From an uncultured Lachnospiraceae bacterium (GTDB lineage Bacteria; Bacillota; Clostridia; Lachnospirales; Lachnospiraceae), in contig CAKRES010000002.1 in the NCBI GenBank assembly GCA_934317845.1, positions 1 to 64,000 on the forward strand: 64,000 nt of DNA, in the 5' to 3' direction. A program made the translations under genes and the position numbers. Of the stretch, positions 49,440 through 58,493 are shown piece after piece (the stretch's first letter is position 1; every line of letters begins with the position of its first letter). The notes under the pieces are model-generated. The model did not search any database. It worked only from the letters and a program-made list of their open reading frames with translations, and had not been told where the DNA came from.

Positions 49440-52220
49440 ATGGAACAGGAAGAGAAAAAAATAACGGATCAGGTACAGGAGGAACAGAAGAAGAGTGACG
49501 GGAAACAGCGGAAGGCTGGATTGTTTTCCCGTCTGTTTCAGGAATGTAAAAAGATTGGTTTTATCAGAATTTTACTGATACTGATCCTGGTGGCACTTTG
49601 TATTTACGTGCGGCTTCCCGGCAGCAATATGGTAGCAGAAGCTTCTCAGGAAGGAGTTGTGAGCGAGGAAAATGTTGGTAATTTAGGCAGGGGAAGCCGG
49701 GCAAGACAGCGTATCTACTTTAAGAAGAATGTGATGCTTTACAGTGTGGATCTGCGTTTTGATCTGCAGGATGGAAAAGCAAATACCGAGTGGCTCACGG
49801 TCTATATTCGTGACAAAAAGACACAACAGGAGCTGACACATAAGCGGGTTTACACGAAGAATATGAAGGACGGGGAAATGACCCGTGTCCGTTTCCCGGA
49901 GCCTGTAGAGCTGACGCAGAACCACAGTTATCTGGTGATCGTGACCGGACCGGAATTGAAAAAAGGAGAGACCAGTCCTTCGGTGCGTCTGTCCAGCTTC
50001 AGTACACCGAGTAAAACGTTGTATGTGGGTGGTTCGCTTGTAAAAAACCAGCAGTTGGATGCGGTTTACAATTATACCTATGATGATTCCTTTAACCGTC
50101 TTGGTTATTTTATTGCCGGTATTTTAATGCTAATGATCCTGGTCGTGCCGCGTTGGTTCTGGCGCCGGTTAGGTCAGATCAAGGGTGTCGGCTGGGCGTT
50201 ATTCTGCTTTAATCCGATCGCAGTATTTACGCTCACGCTTTATTTCTTTGAGCTGCAGAACGGGCGGATGCCGATGACGATCGTCTTTAACTGCTGGCTG
50301 CTCTTTTTTGCACAGAGCATTTTATATGCTGTGATCGGCAATAAATATGTAACGCTGCTGTTTTTTGATGCTTGCTGCTTTTTGTTTACAGTAGCTACTT
50401 TGCAGGTTAATACGTTTAAAGGTGTTCCGATCCTGCCGTCTGACTTTTTGTTTATCCGCACGGCATTTGAAGTTGTGAACCATTATAAGATTGAATGGAC
50501 GCATACGCAGATCCAGTACATGATCTTTATGTTTGTCTATCTGGTATTTGTCTTTGAAATGGGCAGCTATAAGAGCCGAAAACGTGGTATTTTTGCGATG
50601 GTACTGCGTGGGATCCGAACGCTTAAGGCGAAGAAACAGGTTGCGCAGATTGATGAAACAGAGGAAGAAGGAAAGGCCCAACAGGATCCTGCCGGACAGG
50701 AGGTCGCTGTTGCAGCGGTTGAAATGTCGGAAGAAGAACCACAGGATATAAAAGATTCCAAAAACCATGCATGGATGGAAAAATGCAGACGTTTCTTTGA
50801 CAGTGATGTCACTTATTGCATATCAAAAACCGTATTTCGTATTGCTCTTTGCATCGTTGGTGTGATGGGGATCGCCAATCTTTATACGACGGATGTGTTG
50901 GCGCAGAATGGCATTTCCGTATTTGTATGGAACCGGAGCAAGAGTTTTAAGCAAAACGGTGTGTACCTCGAATTTATGATGAATTTCCATTATGTGAAAT
51001 TGCAGGTGCCGGAAGGATATTCCGAGGAACAGGTGAAGTCGCTTATGACGGATTACAAGCACAATGGAGGAACAGACGGTGCCAATGCCAAGACCGGAGG
51101 AGACAAGCCGAATGTGATCATGATCATGAATGAGAGTTTGTCCGATTACCAGTTGTTTGATCCGACGGGAGAGCGTGTCACTTACAACAAGGATTATTTC
51201 CCATATATTCACAGTTTGAAGGATAATGTTATCAAAGGAAAATGCTACGTTTCCGTATTTGGTAATATGACAGCCAATTCCGAGTTTGAATGTCTGACCA
51301 GTAACAGCATGGCATTTTTACCGGTGACCAGTGTGCCGTACCAGCAGTTTATCAAAGGAACTACTTTCGCACTGCCGGGCTACATGGAGACACTCGGTTA
51401 TAAAACAAAAGCGATCCACCCTTGTGCCGGCTCGAACTGGAATCGTATCAATGCGTATAACAGCATGGGATTTGATGAATTTATCACGCAGGATGGATTT
51501 ACAAATCCGGAATATGTGCGTTATATCAGCGATGATGAGACATTCCGCAAGATCGAGGAGCAGTTCAAAAAGAAAAAGGATAGCGACAAGCTTTTTGTGA
51601 TGGGTGTTACAATGCAGAATCACGGTGGCTATGATACGGATACCGACTGGGAGGATCCGATCGTTGCAGATGATGGAAGTTATAACCTTGCCAATGAGTA
51701 TTTTTCCAGTATTCATGTATCGGATCAGGCATTTAAACATCTGATCAATTATTTTAAGGACTACAAAGAACCGACGATCATTATGATGTTTGGAGATCAC
51801 CAGCCGTCGATCGAGGAAGAATTTATTGCAAAAGCACTCGGTGTGGAAAATGGAAACTATACGTTTGAGCAGAATCAGGATCGTTACTGTACACCGTATG
51901 TGATCTGGGCAAATTATGACATTGATGCCAATGTGGATGAAACGACCAGTGCCAATTTCCTGACCAATATGGTGCTTAACGAGGCGGGACTGGAGCTTCC
52001 GGACTACAATAAATTTATTGAAGATATCCGTAAGGATGTGCAGGCGATGAACGCCTATGGCTTTATGACGAAGGATGGCGCATGGCATACTTACGATGAA
52101 GATTCTGAGATCGCCAAGCGTCTGAAGGATTATGCCATCGTAGAATATGGCTATTTTGGGGAAAAAGATGAAAAAACGATGTCAAACATTTTTGAAATGC
52201 CATTAGAGGTGGAGGAATAA
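49440..52220 (+). CDS. LtaS-like membrane phosphotransferase (sulfatase superfamily), paralogue 1
   Basis: A 926-residue protein. A charged N-terminus, one helix (about 38-57) and a beta-sandwich domain (80-215) come first. Five or six helices follow, then a roughly 50-residue acidic cytosolic insert (EETEEEGKAQQDPAGQE region), another helix and an extracytoplasmic sulfatase-fold domain. Catalytic motifs: MNESLSDY near 558, GNMTANSEFE with nucleophile Thr611, and FGDHQPSI near 786. LtaS-type enzymes transfer phosphoglycerol or similar groups from a lipid to a growing polymer. The start at 49440 fits AGAAGGA; TTG 49431 is too close. It is adjacent to, and about 40 percent similar by eye to, paralogue 2. 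Confidence 0.87.
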   Translation: MEQEEKKITDQVQEEQKKSDGKQRKAGLFSRLFQECKKIGFIRILLILILVALCIYVRLPGSNMVAEASQEGVVSEENVGNLGRGSRARQRIYFKKNVMLYSVDLRFDLQDGKANTEWLTVYIRDKKTQQELTHKRVYTKNMKDGEMTRVRFPEPVELTQNHSYLVIVTGPELKKGETSPSVRLSSFSTPSKTLYVGGSLVKNQQLDAVYNYTYDDSFNRLGYFIAGILMLMILVVPRWFWRRLGQIKGVGWALFCFNPIAVFTLTLYFFELQNGRMPMTIVFNCWLLFFAQSILYAVIGNKYVTLLFFDACCFLFTVATLQVNTFKGVPILPSDFLFIRTAFEVVNHYKIEWTHTQIQYMIFMFVYLVFVFEMGSYKSRKRGIFAMVLRGIRTLKAKKQVAQIDETEEEGKAQQDPAGQEVAVAAVEMSEEEPQDIKDSKNHAWMEKCRRFFDSDVTYCISKTVFRIALCIVGVMGIANLYTTDVLAQNGISVFVWNRSKSFKQNGVYLEFMMNFHYVKLQVPEGYSEEQVKSLMTDYKHNGGTDGANAKTGGDKPNVIMIMNESLSDYQLFDPTGERVTYNKDYFPYIHSLKDNVIKGKCYVSVFGNMTANSEFECLTSNSMAFLPVTSVPYQQFIKGTTFALPGYMETLGYKTKAIHPCAGSNWNRINAYNSMGFDEFITQDGFTNPEYVRYISDDETFRKIEEQFKKKKDSDKLFVMGVTMQNHGGYDTDTDWEDPIVADDGSYNLANEYFSSIHVSDQAFKHLINYFKDYKEPTIIMMFGDHQPSIEEEFIAKALGVENGNYTFEQNQDRYCTPYVIWANYDIDANVDETTSANFLTNMVLNEAGLELPDYNKFIEDIRKDVQAMNAYGFMTKDGAWHTYDEDSEIAKRLKDYAIVEYGYFGEKDEKTMSNIFEMPLEVEE

Positions 52221-52224
52221 TATC

Positions 52225-54693
52225 GTGAAAGAAAGAATAACAGCAGCGTGGAAATGGTGTAGGAAGTATCATGTGGTACGCATACTCGCTATTTTTGCGG
52301 TGCTGTTATTTTTAGTTTATGTGAAACTGCCGGAAAAGCAGGTGCTTTCCTGCCTGACGCCGGATGTGGCAGTCAGCGAAAAAACGACGGGAAGCATCGG
52401 GGCAGGGCAGCGTGCAAGACAGGAGATCCGTTTTCAGGAAAATGTAACAGCAAAGGATGTCAGGATCCGGTTTGCCATAACAGGAACGGAAGATAAGGAT
52501 TCCTTTCTGACAGTCAAGCTTTTGGAAAAGCAGACCAAAAAAGTGCTTGCCAAACAGAAGGTTTCCCTTACATCCATGAAGCAGGACAAAGCTACAGTGG
52601 TACACTTTAAAAAAGGTGTGGCATTGCGCGAGGATACCGGATATCTGGTGATCGTGACCGCACCAAAGGGAAATGACGGGGCAGTTACACCGGGAATCTA
52701 TTATGCCACTCCCAATGATTATCTGAAAAACTGTTATGTTGCCGGACAGAAAATAGCAGGAGCGGTGCTTGCCCTGCAGGTGCATTATGAAGTAGACGAT
52801 TCCCTGAACAAACAGGGGTTTTATCTTGCCGGATTACTTCTTCTGGTTTTGCTTATCATTCCGCGTTCCTTTGAAAAACGGCTGGGAGAAGTGGCAGGAG
52901 TCGGCTGGGCACTCTTTTTCTGTAATCCGACGATTGTATTTTCCCTGACAAAATGTCTGTATGGCATGCAGGATCACGCGTATCAGGAAGCCTTTGTGTT
53001 AAACTGCGCACTGCTCTTTCTGCTGCAATGCGTGCTGTTTGGCGTGATCGGAAACCGCTATATAACCCTTCTTTTACTGGATGGTACGGCACTGCTTCTG
53101 GCACTGGCAAGCATCCAGGTGATCCTGTTCCGGGGAGCTCCGGTTACACCGTCGGATCTGATGTTTGTTAAAACTGCGCTGGATGTCAGTGACAGCTATC
53201 AGCTTACCTTTACGCATGAGCAGCTTCGCTATCTTTCGTTCTTTTTGGTCTATCTCTTTTTTGTGGGGGTGCTGGGACAGTATAAGATCGACCGGGAGAG
53301 CTGGAAACGGCGTTATGTGCGTGCTGCAAAGGTGGTGCTTCGCTTCAGCATTTTCCTTGTTGGAGTGATCGGTATCCGCTACCTTTATGTGTCGGACGTG
53401 ATCGCATCCTCCGGCATCAGCTACTCTGTCTGGTATCGCAAACAGAATTGTGAGCAAAATGGAGTATACCTTGACTTTTTTATGAATCTGCATTATCTCA
53501 ATATGGAGCGGCCGGAAGAATACAGCAGGCAGCAGGTGGAGGAGATCCTGAAGCCGTACCGGACAGAGAAGAAGGAAGAGAAAACGAAACAGCAGCGTCC
53601 GAATATCATTGTGATCATGAATGAAAGTCTGGCGGATTATAATCTGGTCTCCAAAGACGGCAATGCGTACGTCAGTCAGGATTACCTTCCGTATATCCAC
53701 AGTTTAAACGACCACATTGTGAAAGGAAAATGCTATGTTTCCATTTACGGCAGTTTGACGGCGGATTCCGAGTTTGAATGTCTGACCGGAAACAGCATGG
53801 CATTTTTGCCGCTTGGCAGTGTGCCGTATCAACAGTATATGAAGAAGGAAACACTTGGACTGCCGCAGTATATAAAAAGCCTCGGGTACCACACGATGGC
53901 GATCCATCCGTGCAAGGGAAGCAACTGGAACCGGACGGCAGCGTACCGTTCGCTCGGCTTTGATACGTTTCTGACACAGGATGATTTTGTGAATGCGGAA
54001 AATATCCGGCATATTACGGACGATGCCACCTATAAAAAGATCGAAGAGCAGATGGAGCAGAAAAAGGACGATGAGCGGCTCTTTGTCATGGCGGTGACGA
54101 TGCAGAATCATGGCGCATACACGACCGGCTATCCATTTGAAACGCAGATTGTGGCGGACGACGGCAGTTATCCAAAGGCAAATGAGTACCTGTCCAGTGC
54201 CTATCTTTCCGATCAGGCATATGAACATCTGCTTTCTTATTTTAAAGACTATAAGGAACCGACACTGATTCTGATGTTTGGGGATCATCAGCCTGCCGTC
54301 GAGGAAGAATATGTCAGTCAGGTGATCCGGGGAGACAAAACGATGCAGTACGATCAGTCGCAGATGCAGGAGCGGTATTGTACCCCATTTCTGCTGTGGG
54401 CCAATTATGACATTGGAACCAAAACAGATGTGGTGACAAGTACCAATTATCTGTATTCCACGGTGCTTCAGTATGCGGGACTTCCGCAGGACGCCTATAG
54501 CCAATACCTCTCTGCACTTCAAACAAAGCTTCCGGCGATCAATGCCTATGGCTACCGGACAACGGACGGAGTATGGCATGGATTGTTTGACGAAGGAGAA
54601 CATTTGACGCAGATCAAAGATTACCAGATTGTGGAATATGGACACTTTGGAGAGCGGAACCAAAACATACAGAAGGCAATGTTTGGTGAATAA
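52225..54693 (+). CDS. LtaS-like membrane phosphotransferase, paralogue 2
   Basis: An 822-residue paralogue of the preceding protein, starting at GTG 52225 behind GGTGGAGG, only five bases after its stop. The N-terminal helix, beta-sandwich, helices and sulfatase domain occur in the same order, but the acidic cytosolic insert is missing. Motifs are MNESLADY near 463, GSLTADSEFE (nucleophile Thr512) and FGDHQPAV near 686. Its last 31 bases (NIQKAMFGE and stop) recur at 56352-56382, after the inserted hipBA module. The donor could be phosphoglycerol or a phosphonate lipid; unknown. Confidence 0.87.
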   Translation: MKERITAAWKWCRKYHVVRILAIFAVLLFLVYVKLPEKQVLSCLTPDVAVSEKTTGSIGAGQRARQEIRFQENVTAKDVRIRFAITGTEDKDSFLTVKLLEKQTKKVLAKQKVSLTSMKQDKATVVHFKKGVALREDTGYLVIVTAPKGNDGAVTPGIYYATPNDYLKNCYVAGQKIAGAVLALQVHYEVDDSLNKQGFYLAGLLLLVLLIIPRSFEKRLGEVAGVGWALFFCNPTIVFSLTKCLYGMQDHAYQEAFVLNCALLFLLQCVLFGVIGNRYITLLLLDGTALLLALASIQVILFRGAPVTPSDLMFVKTALDVSDSYQLTFTHEQLRYLSFFLVYLFFVGVLGQYKIDRESWKRRYVRAAKVVLRFSIFLVGVIGIRYLYVSDVIASSGISYSVWYRKQNCEQNGVYLDFFMNLHYLNMERPEEYSRQQVEEILKPYRTEKKEEKTKQQRPNIIVIMNESLADYNLVSKDGNAYVSQDYLPYIHSLNDHIVKGKCYVSIYGSLTADSEFECLTGNSMAFLPLGSVPYQQYMKKETLGLPQYIKSLGYHTMAIHPCKGSNWNRTAAYRSLGFDTFLTQDDFVNAENIRHITDDATYKKIEEQMEQKKDDERLFVMAVTMQNHGAYTTGYPFETQIVADDGSYPKANEYLSSAYLSDQAYEHLLSYFKDYKEPTLILMFGDHQPAVEEEYVSQVIRGDKTMQYDQSQMQERYCTPFLLWANYDIGTKTDVVTSTNYLYSTVLQYAGLPQDAYSQYLSALQTKLPAINAYGYRTTDGVWHGLFDEGEHLTQIKDYQIVEYGHFGERNQNIQKAMFGE
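54663..54693 (+). repeat. 31-bp direct repeat, left copy (3' end of the LtaS-like gene)
   Basis: It encodes NIQKAMFGE and the stop. It differs at one base (A for G in the middle) from 56352-56382. The two copies flank the hipBA genes exactly. Confidence 0.9.
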
Positions 54694-54710
54694 TATAATG
54701 TAAATAAAAA

Positions 54711-54739
54711 TTGACAAAGAAAGCTCATTTGTTTAATAT
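54711..54739 (+). promoter_or_regulatory. hipBA promoter
   Basis: A consensus TTGACA, a 17-base spacer and TAATAT, 24 bases before the hipB-like start, with AGGAGG between. It lies inside the inserted segment, so the cassette carries its own promoter. Confidence 0.85.
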
Positions 54740-54762
54740 TATTGACATTAGGAGGTGCGGAT

Positions 54763-55083
54763 ATGCCCAAGAAATCGATTGTATTATTACCTGAAACGGA
54801 ACAGATACTAGAACAAATGGGACTACAGATAAAATATGCAAGACTGCGGCGGAAGCTATCTGCGCAATTGGTAGCGGAACGGGCGGGCATAAGCAGAGCT
54901 ACATTAGTTGCGATAGAAAAAGGTGCGCCGTCTGTTTCAATCGGATGTTACGCAGCGGTACTGCATGCACTTAATTATATGGATAAAGACCTGCTGTTGG
55001 TTGCGAAAGATGATGAGCTGGGACGAAAATTACAGGACCTTGGTCTGCCTGTCAGAAAGCGTGCGTCAAAGAAGGGTGAGTAA
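54763..55083 (+). CDS. hipB: HipB-like antitoxin (XRE-family HTH)
   Basis: A 106-residue protein with a helix-turn-helix at about 28-80 (LQIKYARLRRKLSAQLVAERAG, ISRATLVAIEKG). Antitoxins of this type bind HipA and repress their own operon. The start is set by AGGAGGTGCGG at 54750-54760; the upstream seven codons are in the leader. It ends one base before hipA. GC and codon use are similar to neighbours. Confidence 0.85.
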   Translation: MPKKSIVLLPETEQILEQMGLQIKYARLRRKLSAQLVAERAGISRATLVAIEKGAPSVSIGCYAAVLHALNYMDKDLLLVAKDDELGRKLQDLGLPVRKRASKKGE

Positions 55084-55084
55084 T

Positions 55085-56338
55085 ATGGACAGAGAAAAGA
55101 AAATATATGTATATGCGGATTTTTTATCTTTTCATGAGGAACCAGTGGGGACAATTTACATTTCGCAAACACGAGGCAAAGAATTCTATTCGTTTGAATA
55201 TGAACAAAACTGGCTGGAAAATGGGGCTATGCTCTTAGACCCCGATCTGCAATTGTATCAGGGAAGACAATATGTCAATGATGACAAAAATATATTTGGT
55301 GTATTTGCGGATTCCTGTCCGGATAGATGGGGAAGAAAACTGATGAAACGAAGAGAAGAGCTTCGAGCGAGAAAGGCAGAAGAAAAGCCCCAAAAACTAT
55401 TGGAAAGTGACTACCTTTTAGGAGTGTATGATGAGGCCAGAATGGGAGGATTGCGATTTAAAACAAACACAGGCGGGGAATTCCTTTCTTCTGATAAGGA
55501 ATATGCAACGCCGCCATGGACGTCTTTACGGGAACTTGAGCAGGCATCCATCGCTTTTGAAAATGATGCTGCGGGGCTTGATGAGAAATGGTTGAAGCAG
55601 CTGCTTGCACCGGGATCTTCTCTTGGTGGAGCCAGACCCAAAGCATCGGTTATGGCACCGGATGGTTCGTTATGGATTGCAAAATTCCCTTCTAAGCATG
55701 ATGATTTCAATTCTGGAGCGTGGGAAACGGTTGCGCATGATCTTGCGGCGATGTGTGGATTGTGTGTGCCACAGGCGAAGGCGTTACAGCTTTCCAAACT
55801 GGGAACAACCTTTTTGGTAAAGAGATTTGATAGAAATGGACAAGAAAGAGTCCATTTTTCTTCAGCTATGACCATGCTTGGAAAGAAAGATGGTGCAAAT
55901 GCAACGGATGGCAGCAGCTATCTTGAGATTGCTTCGTTCCTGAAAGCAAATGGTGCTGCTCCCCAACAGGATTTGCAGGAACTGTGGAGGCGAATCGTGT
56001 TTAGTATGGCGATATCAAATACGGATGATCATTTTAGAAATCATGGTTTTATATTAGTTAATGATGGCTGGAGATTATCCCCGTTATATGATGTAAATCC
56101 GGATATCTATGGTGAGTATTTATCGTTAAATGTAGATGAAAATGCTTCTGACATAGATTTTGATTTAGCATTAGAGGCAGCACCATATTATGAAATGAAA
56201 CCAAAGCAGGCAATGGAAGAATTGGAGAAAATAAAAGAGGTTGTGAAAGAAAATTGGCGGCAGCTTGCCCAAAAATATGCGGTCAGCCGTGGCGAGATAG
56301 ATCGAATGATCCCGGCATTCAAAGAATGTGACAATTAG
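55085..56338 (+). CDS. hipA: HipA-like serine/threonine kinase toxin
   Basis: A 417-residue protein of HipA length. It contains an N-terminal HipA_N-type domain (YVYADFLSFHEEPVGTIY) and PDRWGRKLMKRRE, then the activation loop LAPGSSLGGARPKASV, which holds the autophosphorylated Ser in HipA. WIAKFPSKHDD carries the ATP Lys, and ISNTDDHFRNHGF and LSPLYDVNP form the catalytic and metal loops. HipA phosphorylates glutamyl-tRNA synthetase in E. coli and induces dormancy. It is coupled to hipB (one base apart). The pair interrupts an otherwise continuous glycan operon and is bounded by 31-bp direct repeats. Confidence 0.92.
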   Translation: MDREKKIYVYADFLSFHEEPVGTIYISQTRGKEFYSFEYEQNWLENGAMLLDPDLQLYQGRQYVNDDKNIFGVFADSCPDRWGRKLMKRREELRARKAEEKPQKLLESDYLLGVYDEARMGGLRFKTNTGGEFLSSDKEYATPPWTSLRELEQASIAFENDAAGLDEKWLKQLLAPGSSLGGARPKASVMAPDGSLWIAKFPSKHDDFNSGAWETVAHDLAAMCGLCVPQAKALQLSKLGTTFLVKRFDRNGQERVHFSSAMTMLGKKDGANATDGSSYLEIASFLKANGAAPQQDLQELWRRIVFSMAISNTDDHFRNHGFILVNDGWRLSPLYDVNPDIYGEYLSLNVDENASDIDFDLALEAAPYYEMKPKQAMEELEKIKEVVKENWRQLAQKYAVSRGEIDRMIPAFKECDN

Positions 56339-56351
56339 TCTGGATACCGGG

Positions 56352-56382
56352 AAACATACAGAAGGCGATGTTTGGTGAATAA
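56352..56382 (+). repeat. 31-bp direct repeat, right copy
   Basis: It repeats the last nine codons and stop of the LtaS-like gene (54663-54693) with one mismatch. It is followed directly by the GGAAGGAGAACGGC ribosome binding site of the next gene, so it marks the original gene junction. Confidence 0.9.
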
Positions 56383-56396
56383 GGAAGGAGAACGGC

Positions 56397-57197
56397 ATGG
56401 ATCATACATTTGTGCTATGTGCATACAAGGAAAGTCCGTATATTGAGGCGTGTGTGAGATCGTTAAAAGAACAGAGTGTGCCGAGTGCGCTGGTGCTGGC
56501 AACCTCGACACCAAGTCCCTATTTAGAGCAGATCTGTGAAAAGTACGGACTCACTTACTGCGTACGGGAGGGAGAATCAGGGATCGCGCCGGACTGGAAC
56601 TATGCCTTGTCCTGTGCCTCCACCTCTTATGTGACGATCGCGCATCAGGACGACTTATACGAAAAGGATTATACGAAGCTGCTGCTTCAGAAAATGAAGA
56701 AACATCCGGAGTGTCTGATCGGATTTTGTAATTATTACGAATGTAAAAATGAAACCTTTGTCCGGGGGGTAAATTTAAAGATCAAGGATCTGCTGCTGCT
56801 TCCGCTTCGCATATTTGGCGGAAACAGACGTTTCGCGAGGCGTTTTGCCCTGCGCTTTGGGAATGCGATCTGTTGCCCCTCTGTTATGTATCATACCGGG
56901 CGGATTACTGCATTTTTAGAGAAACAGGGACGAGGAGAGTTGTTTGTTCCGCATTTTCGCAGTAACTTAGACTGGGAGACATGGGAGCAGCTTTCCAGAG
57001 AAAAGGGCGGTTTTTGTTACCTGCCACGCCCGCTTATGGCACACCGCATCCACGAAGGTTCGGAAACCACGGCGACGATCCAGGATCACCAGCGAAAAGG
57101 CGAAGATTATGAAATGTTTCAAAAGTTCTGGCCAAAAACAATTGCAAAGGTGCTGTGCGGATGGTATCAGAAAAGCGAAGAAGGAAATCAGGTGTGA
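56397..57197 (+). CDS. GT2 glycosyltransferase
   Basis: A 266-residue single-domain GT-A enzyme. It contains TFVLCAYKESPYIEACVRSL, LATSTPS, the acceptor-side GIAPDWNYALSCA, and IAHQDDLYEKDY (DxD equivalent), then LDWETWEQLSREKGGF. It adds one sugar to a lipid-linked or wall polymer chain. Its promoter is probably that of the LtaS-like operon, now separated by the hipBA cassette and its own promoter. Confidence 0.82.
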   Translation: MDHTFVLCAYKESPYIEACVRSLKEQSVPSALVLATSTPSPYLEQICEKYGLTYCVREGESGIAPDWNYALSCASTSYVTIAHQDDLYEKDYTKLLLQKMKKHPECLIGFCNYYECKNETFVRGVNLKIKDLLLLPLRIFGGNRRFARRFALRFGNAICCPSVMYHTGRITAFLEKQGRGELFVPHFRSNLDWETWEQLSREKGGFCYLPRPLMAHRIHEGSETTATIQDHQRKGEDYEMFQKFWPKTIAKVLCGWYQKSEEGNQV

Positions 57198-57225
57198 ATA
57201 TCATAAAATCTTAAGCTGTCAAATG

Positions 57226-57254
57226 TTGTTACATATTGAAAAATATGTTACAAT
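57226..57254 (+). promoter_or_regulatory. Promoter with overlapping inverted repeat
   Basis: TTGTTA, a 17-base spacer and TACAAT. The same bases form an inverted repeat TGTTACATATT / AATATGTTACA with one mismatch, which may be a repressor site. It is about 110 bases before the DPMS-like gene. Confidence 0.6.
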
Positions 57255-57364
57255 AAATTCATATATGTGATAAAAGGGATCACTATCGCATTGTTATAGT
57301 GAAACAGTGTTAAAAGGCAGAATTTGGGGAAGCTAATTAAGAACCCCTGCTTTGGAGGTACAAT

Positions 57365-58078
57365 ATGCGATTGCTGATGATTATACCTGCGTACAATGAG
57401 GAAGACAACATTGTACATGTGGTCAATACCATAAAGGAAAATTATCCGGAATATGATTATGTTGTGGTCAATGACGGATCGACCGACCATACATCCAGAC
57501 GTTGCCACAGAAATGGATTTGAGATTATAGACCTGCCCGTGAACTTAGGACTCGCCGGAGCCTTTCAGGCGGGATTAAAATATGCTTACCGAAAAGGCTA
57601 TGACTGTGCCGTACAATTTGATGCAGACGGTCAGCACCGCCCCGAATATATCAAGAAAATGCTTACCAAAATGGAAGAGGGCTATGACATTGTCATAGGA
57701 TCACGCTATGTGCATAAAGCCAAGGAACGTTCGGCGCGGATGATCGGTTCCAGAATATTAACAAAAGCGATCCTCTGGACCACCGGCAAAAAAATATTAG
57801 ATCCTACGTCGGGCATGCGGATGTTTAACCGCGCCATGATCAAGGAATTTGCAGTCAACTTAAACTATGGACCGGAGCCGGATACGATCTCCTACCTGTT
57901 AAAGCAGGGAGCGAGCATTGCGGAGGTGCAGGTGAAGATGGATGAGCGGATGACGGGCAGCAGCTATTTAAGTTTGTCCCGGTCAGCGATGTATATGTTT
58001 CGGATGCTTGTGTCCATTTTCTTTATCCAGAGTTTCCGAAAACGAGATGACAAGCATGTCATTATGACAAGAAAGTAG
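57365..58078 (+). CDS. DPMS-like polyprenyl-phosphate sugar transferase (GT2)
   Basis: A 237-residue GT2 protein like dolichol-phosphate mannose synthase. It contains LLMIIPAYNEEDNIVHVV, VVVNDGSTDHTS, NLGLAGAFQAGLKYAY, VQFDADGQHRPEYI (DxD), GSRY and SGMRMFNRAM. It makes a polyprenyl-phosphate sugar donor for extracytoplasmic transfer. The following DUF2304 protein is its frequent partner. It leads an operon with rmlA and the ABC exporter. A roughly 110-base leader with two small stems precedes it. Confidence 0.86.
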   Translation: MRLLMIIPAYNEEDNIVHVVNTIKENYPEYDYVVVNDGSTDHTSRRCHRNGFEIIDLPVNLGLAGAFQAGLKYAYRKGYDCAVQFDADGQHRPEYIKKMLTKMEEGYDIVIGSRYVHKAKERSARMIGSRILTKAILWTTGKKILDPTSGMRMFNRAMIKEFAVNLNYGPEPDTISYLLKQGASIAEVQVKMDERMTGSSYLSLSRSAMYMFRMLVSIFFIQSFRKRDDKHVIMTRK

Positions 58079-58086
58079 GTGGAACA

Positions 58087-58476
58087 ATGTCCGTAGCGTT
58101 AAGAATCTGTTTAGTGGCGTTGTCCATTATCAGTTTATTTTATATTATCAGGAAGATCCGCTATTCCAAAATGCAGATCGAATATACCCTGTTCTGGATC
58201 GTGCTGTCGATCATCATGATCCTGATGGCGGTGTTCCCGCAGATTGTGTATTGGATTACTATTGCTATGGGAATGGTATCTGCAGCGAATGTAGTGTATC
58301 TGTTTATTATCGGAATCCTGCTTGTGAAAGTATTTATGATGACCATTGAGATCTCAAATTTAGAGAGCAAGGTGCAGGCACTGATACAGGAAGTCGGGAT
58401 CAGTGGAAAAGAACAGCGGGAAGAATATCAGGAACTGAGTCAGAAGAAGGAAGAAGGAAAAAAACAACAAGAGTAA
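58087..58476 (+). CDS. DUF2304 membrane protein
   Basis: A 129-residue protein with three to four hydrophobic helices (about 5-20, 36-52, 58-90) and a charged coiled-coil-like tail (EVGISGKEQREEYQELSQKKEE). DUF2304 proteins commonly sit directly behind DPMS-like transferases in wall glycan clusters and may act with them at the membrane. Its start is eight bases after the previous stop. Its function is not established. Confidence 0.82.
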   Translation: MSVALRICLVALSIISLFYIIRKIRYSKMQIEYTLFWIVLSIIMILMAVFPQIVYWITIAMGMVSAANVVYLFIIGILLVKVFMMTIEISNLESKVQALIQEVGISGKEQREEYQELSQKKEEGKKQQE

Positions 58477-58493
58477 GAAAAGGAGATTAATTT

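Noticed and set aside
51318..52088. 256-residue minus-strand frame inside the first LtaS-like gene
   Set aside because: The second paralogue has a similar antisense frame (53704-54717) in the same relative place, as expected from shared codon use. Both lie opposite conserved catalytic motifs and have no start signals.
57255..57364. Possible known riboswitch in the leader of the DPMS-like gene
   Set aside because: The stems do not match any riboswitch class I can recall (c-di-GMP, c-di-AMP, preQ1, GlnA, T-box signatures absent).
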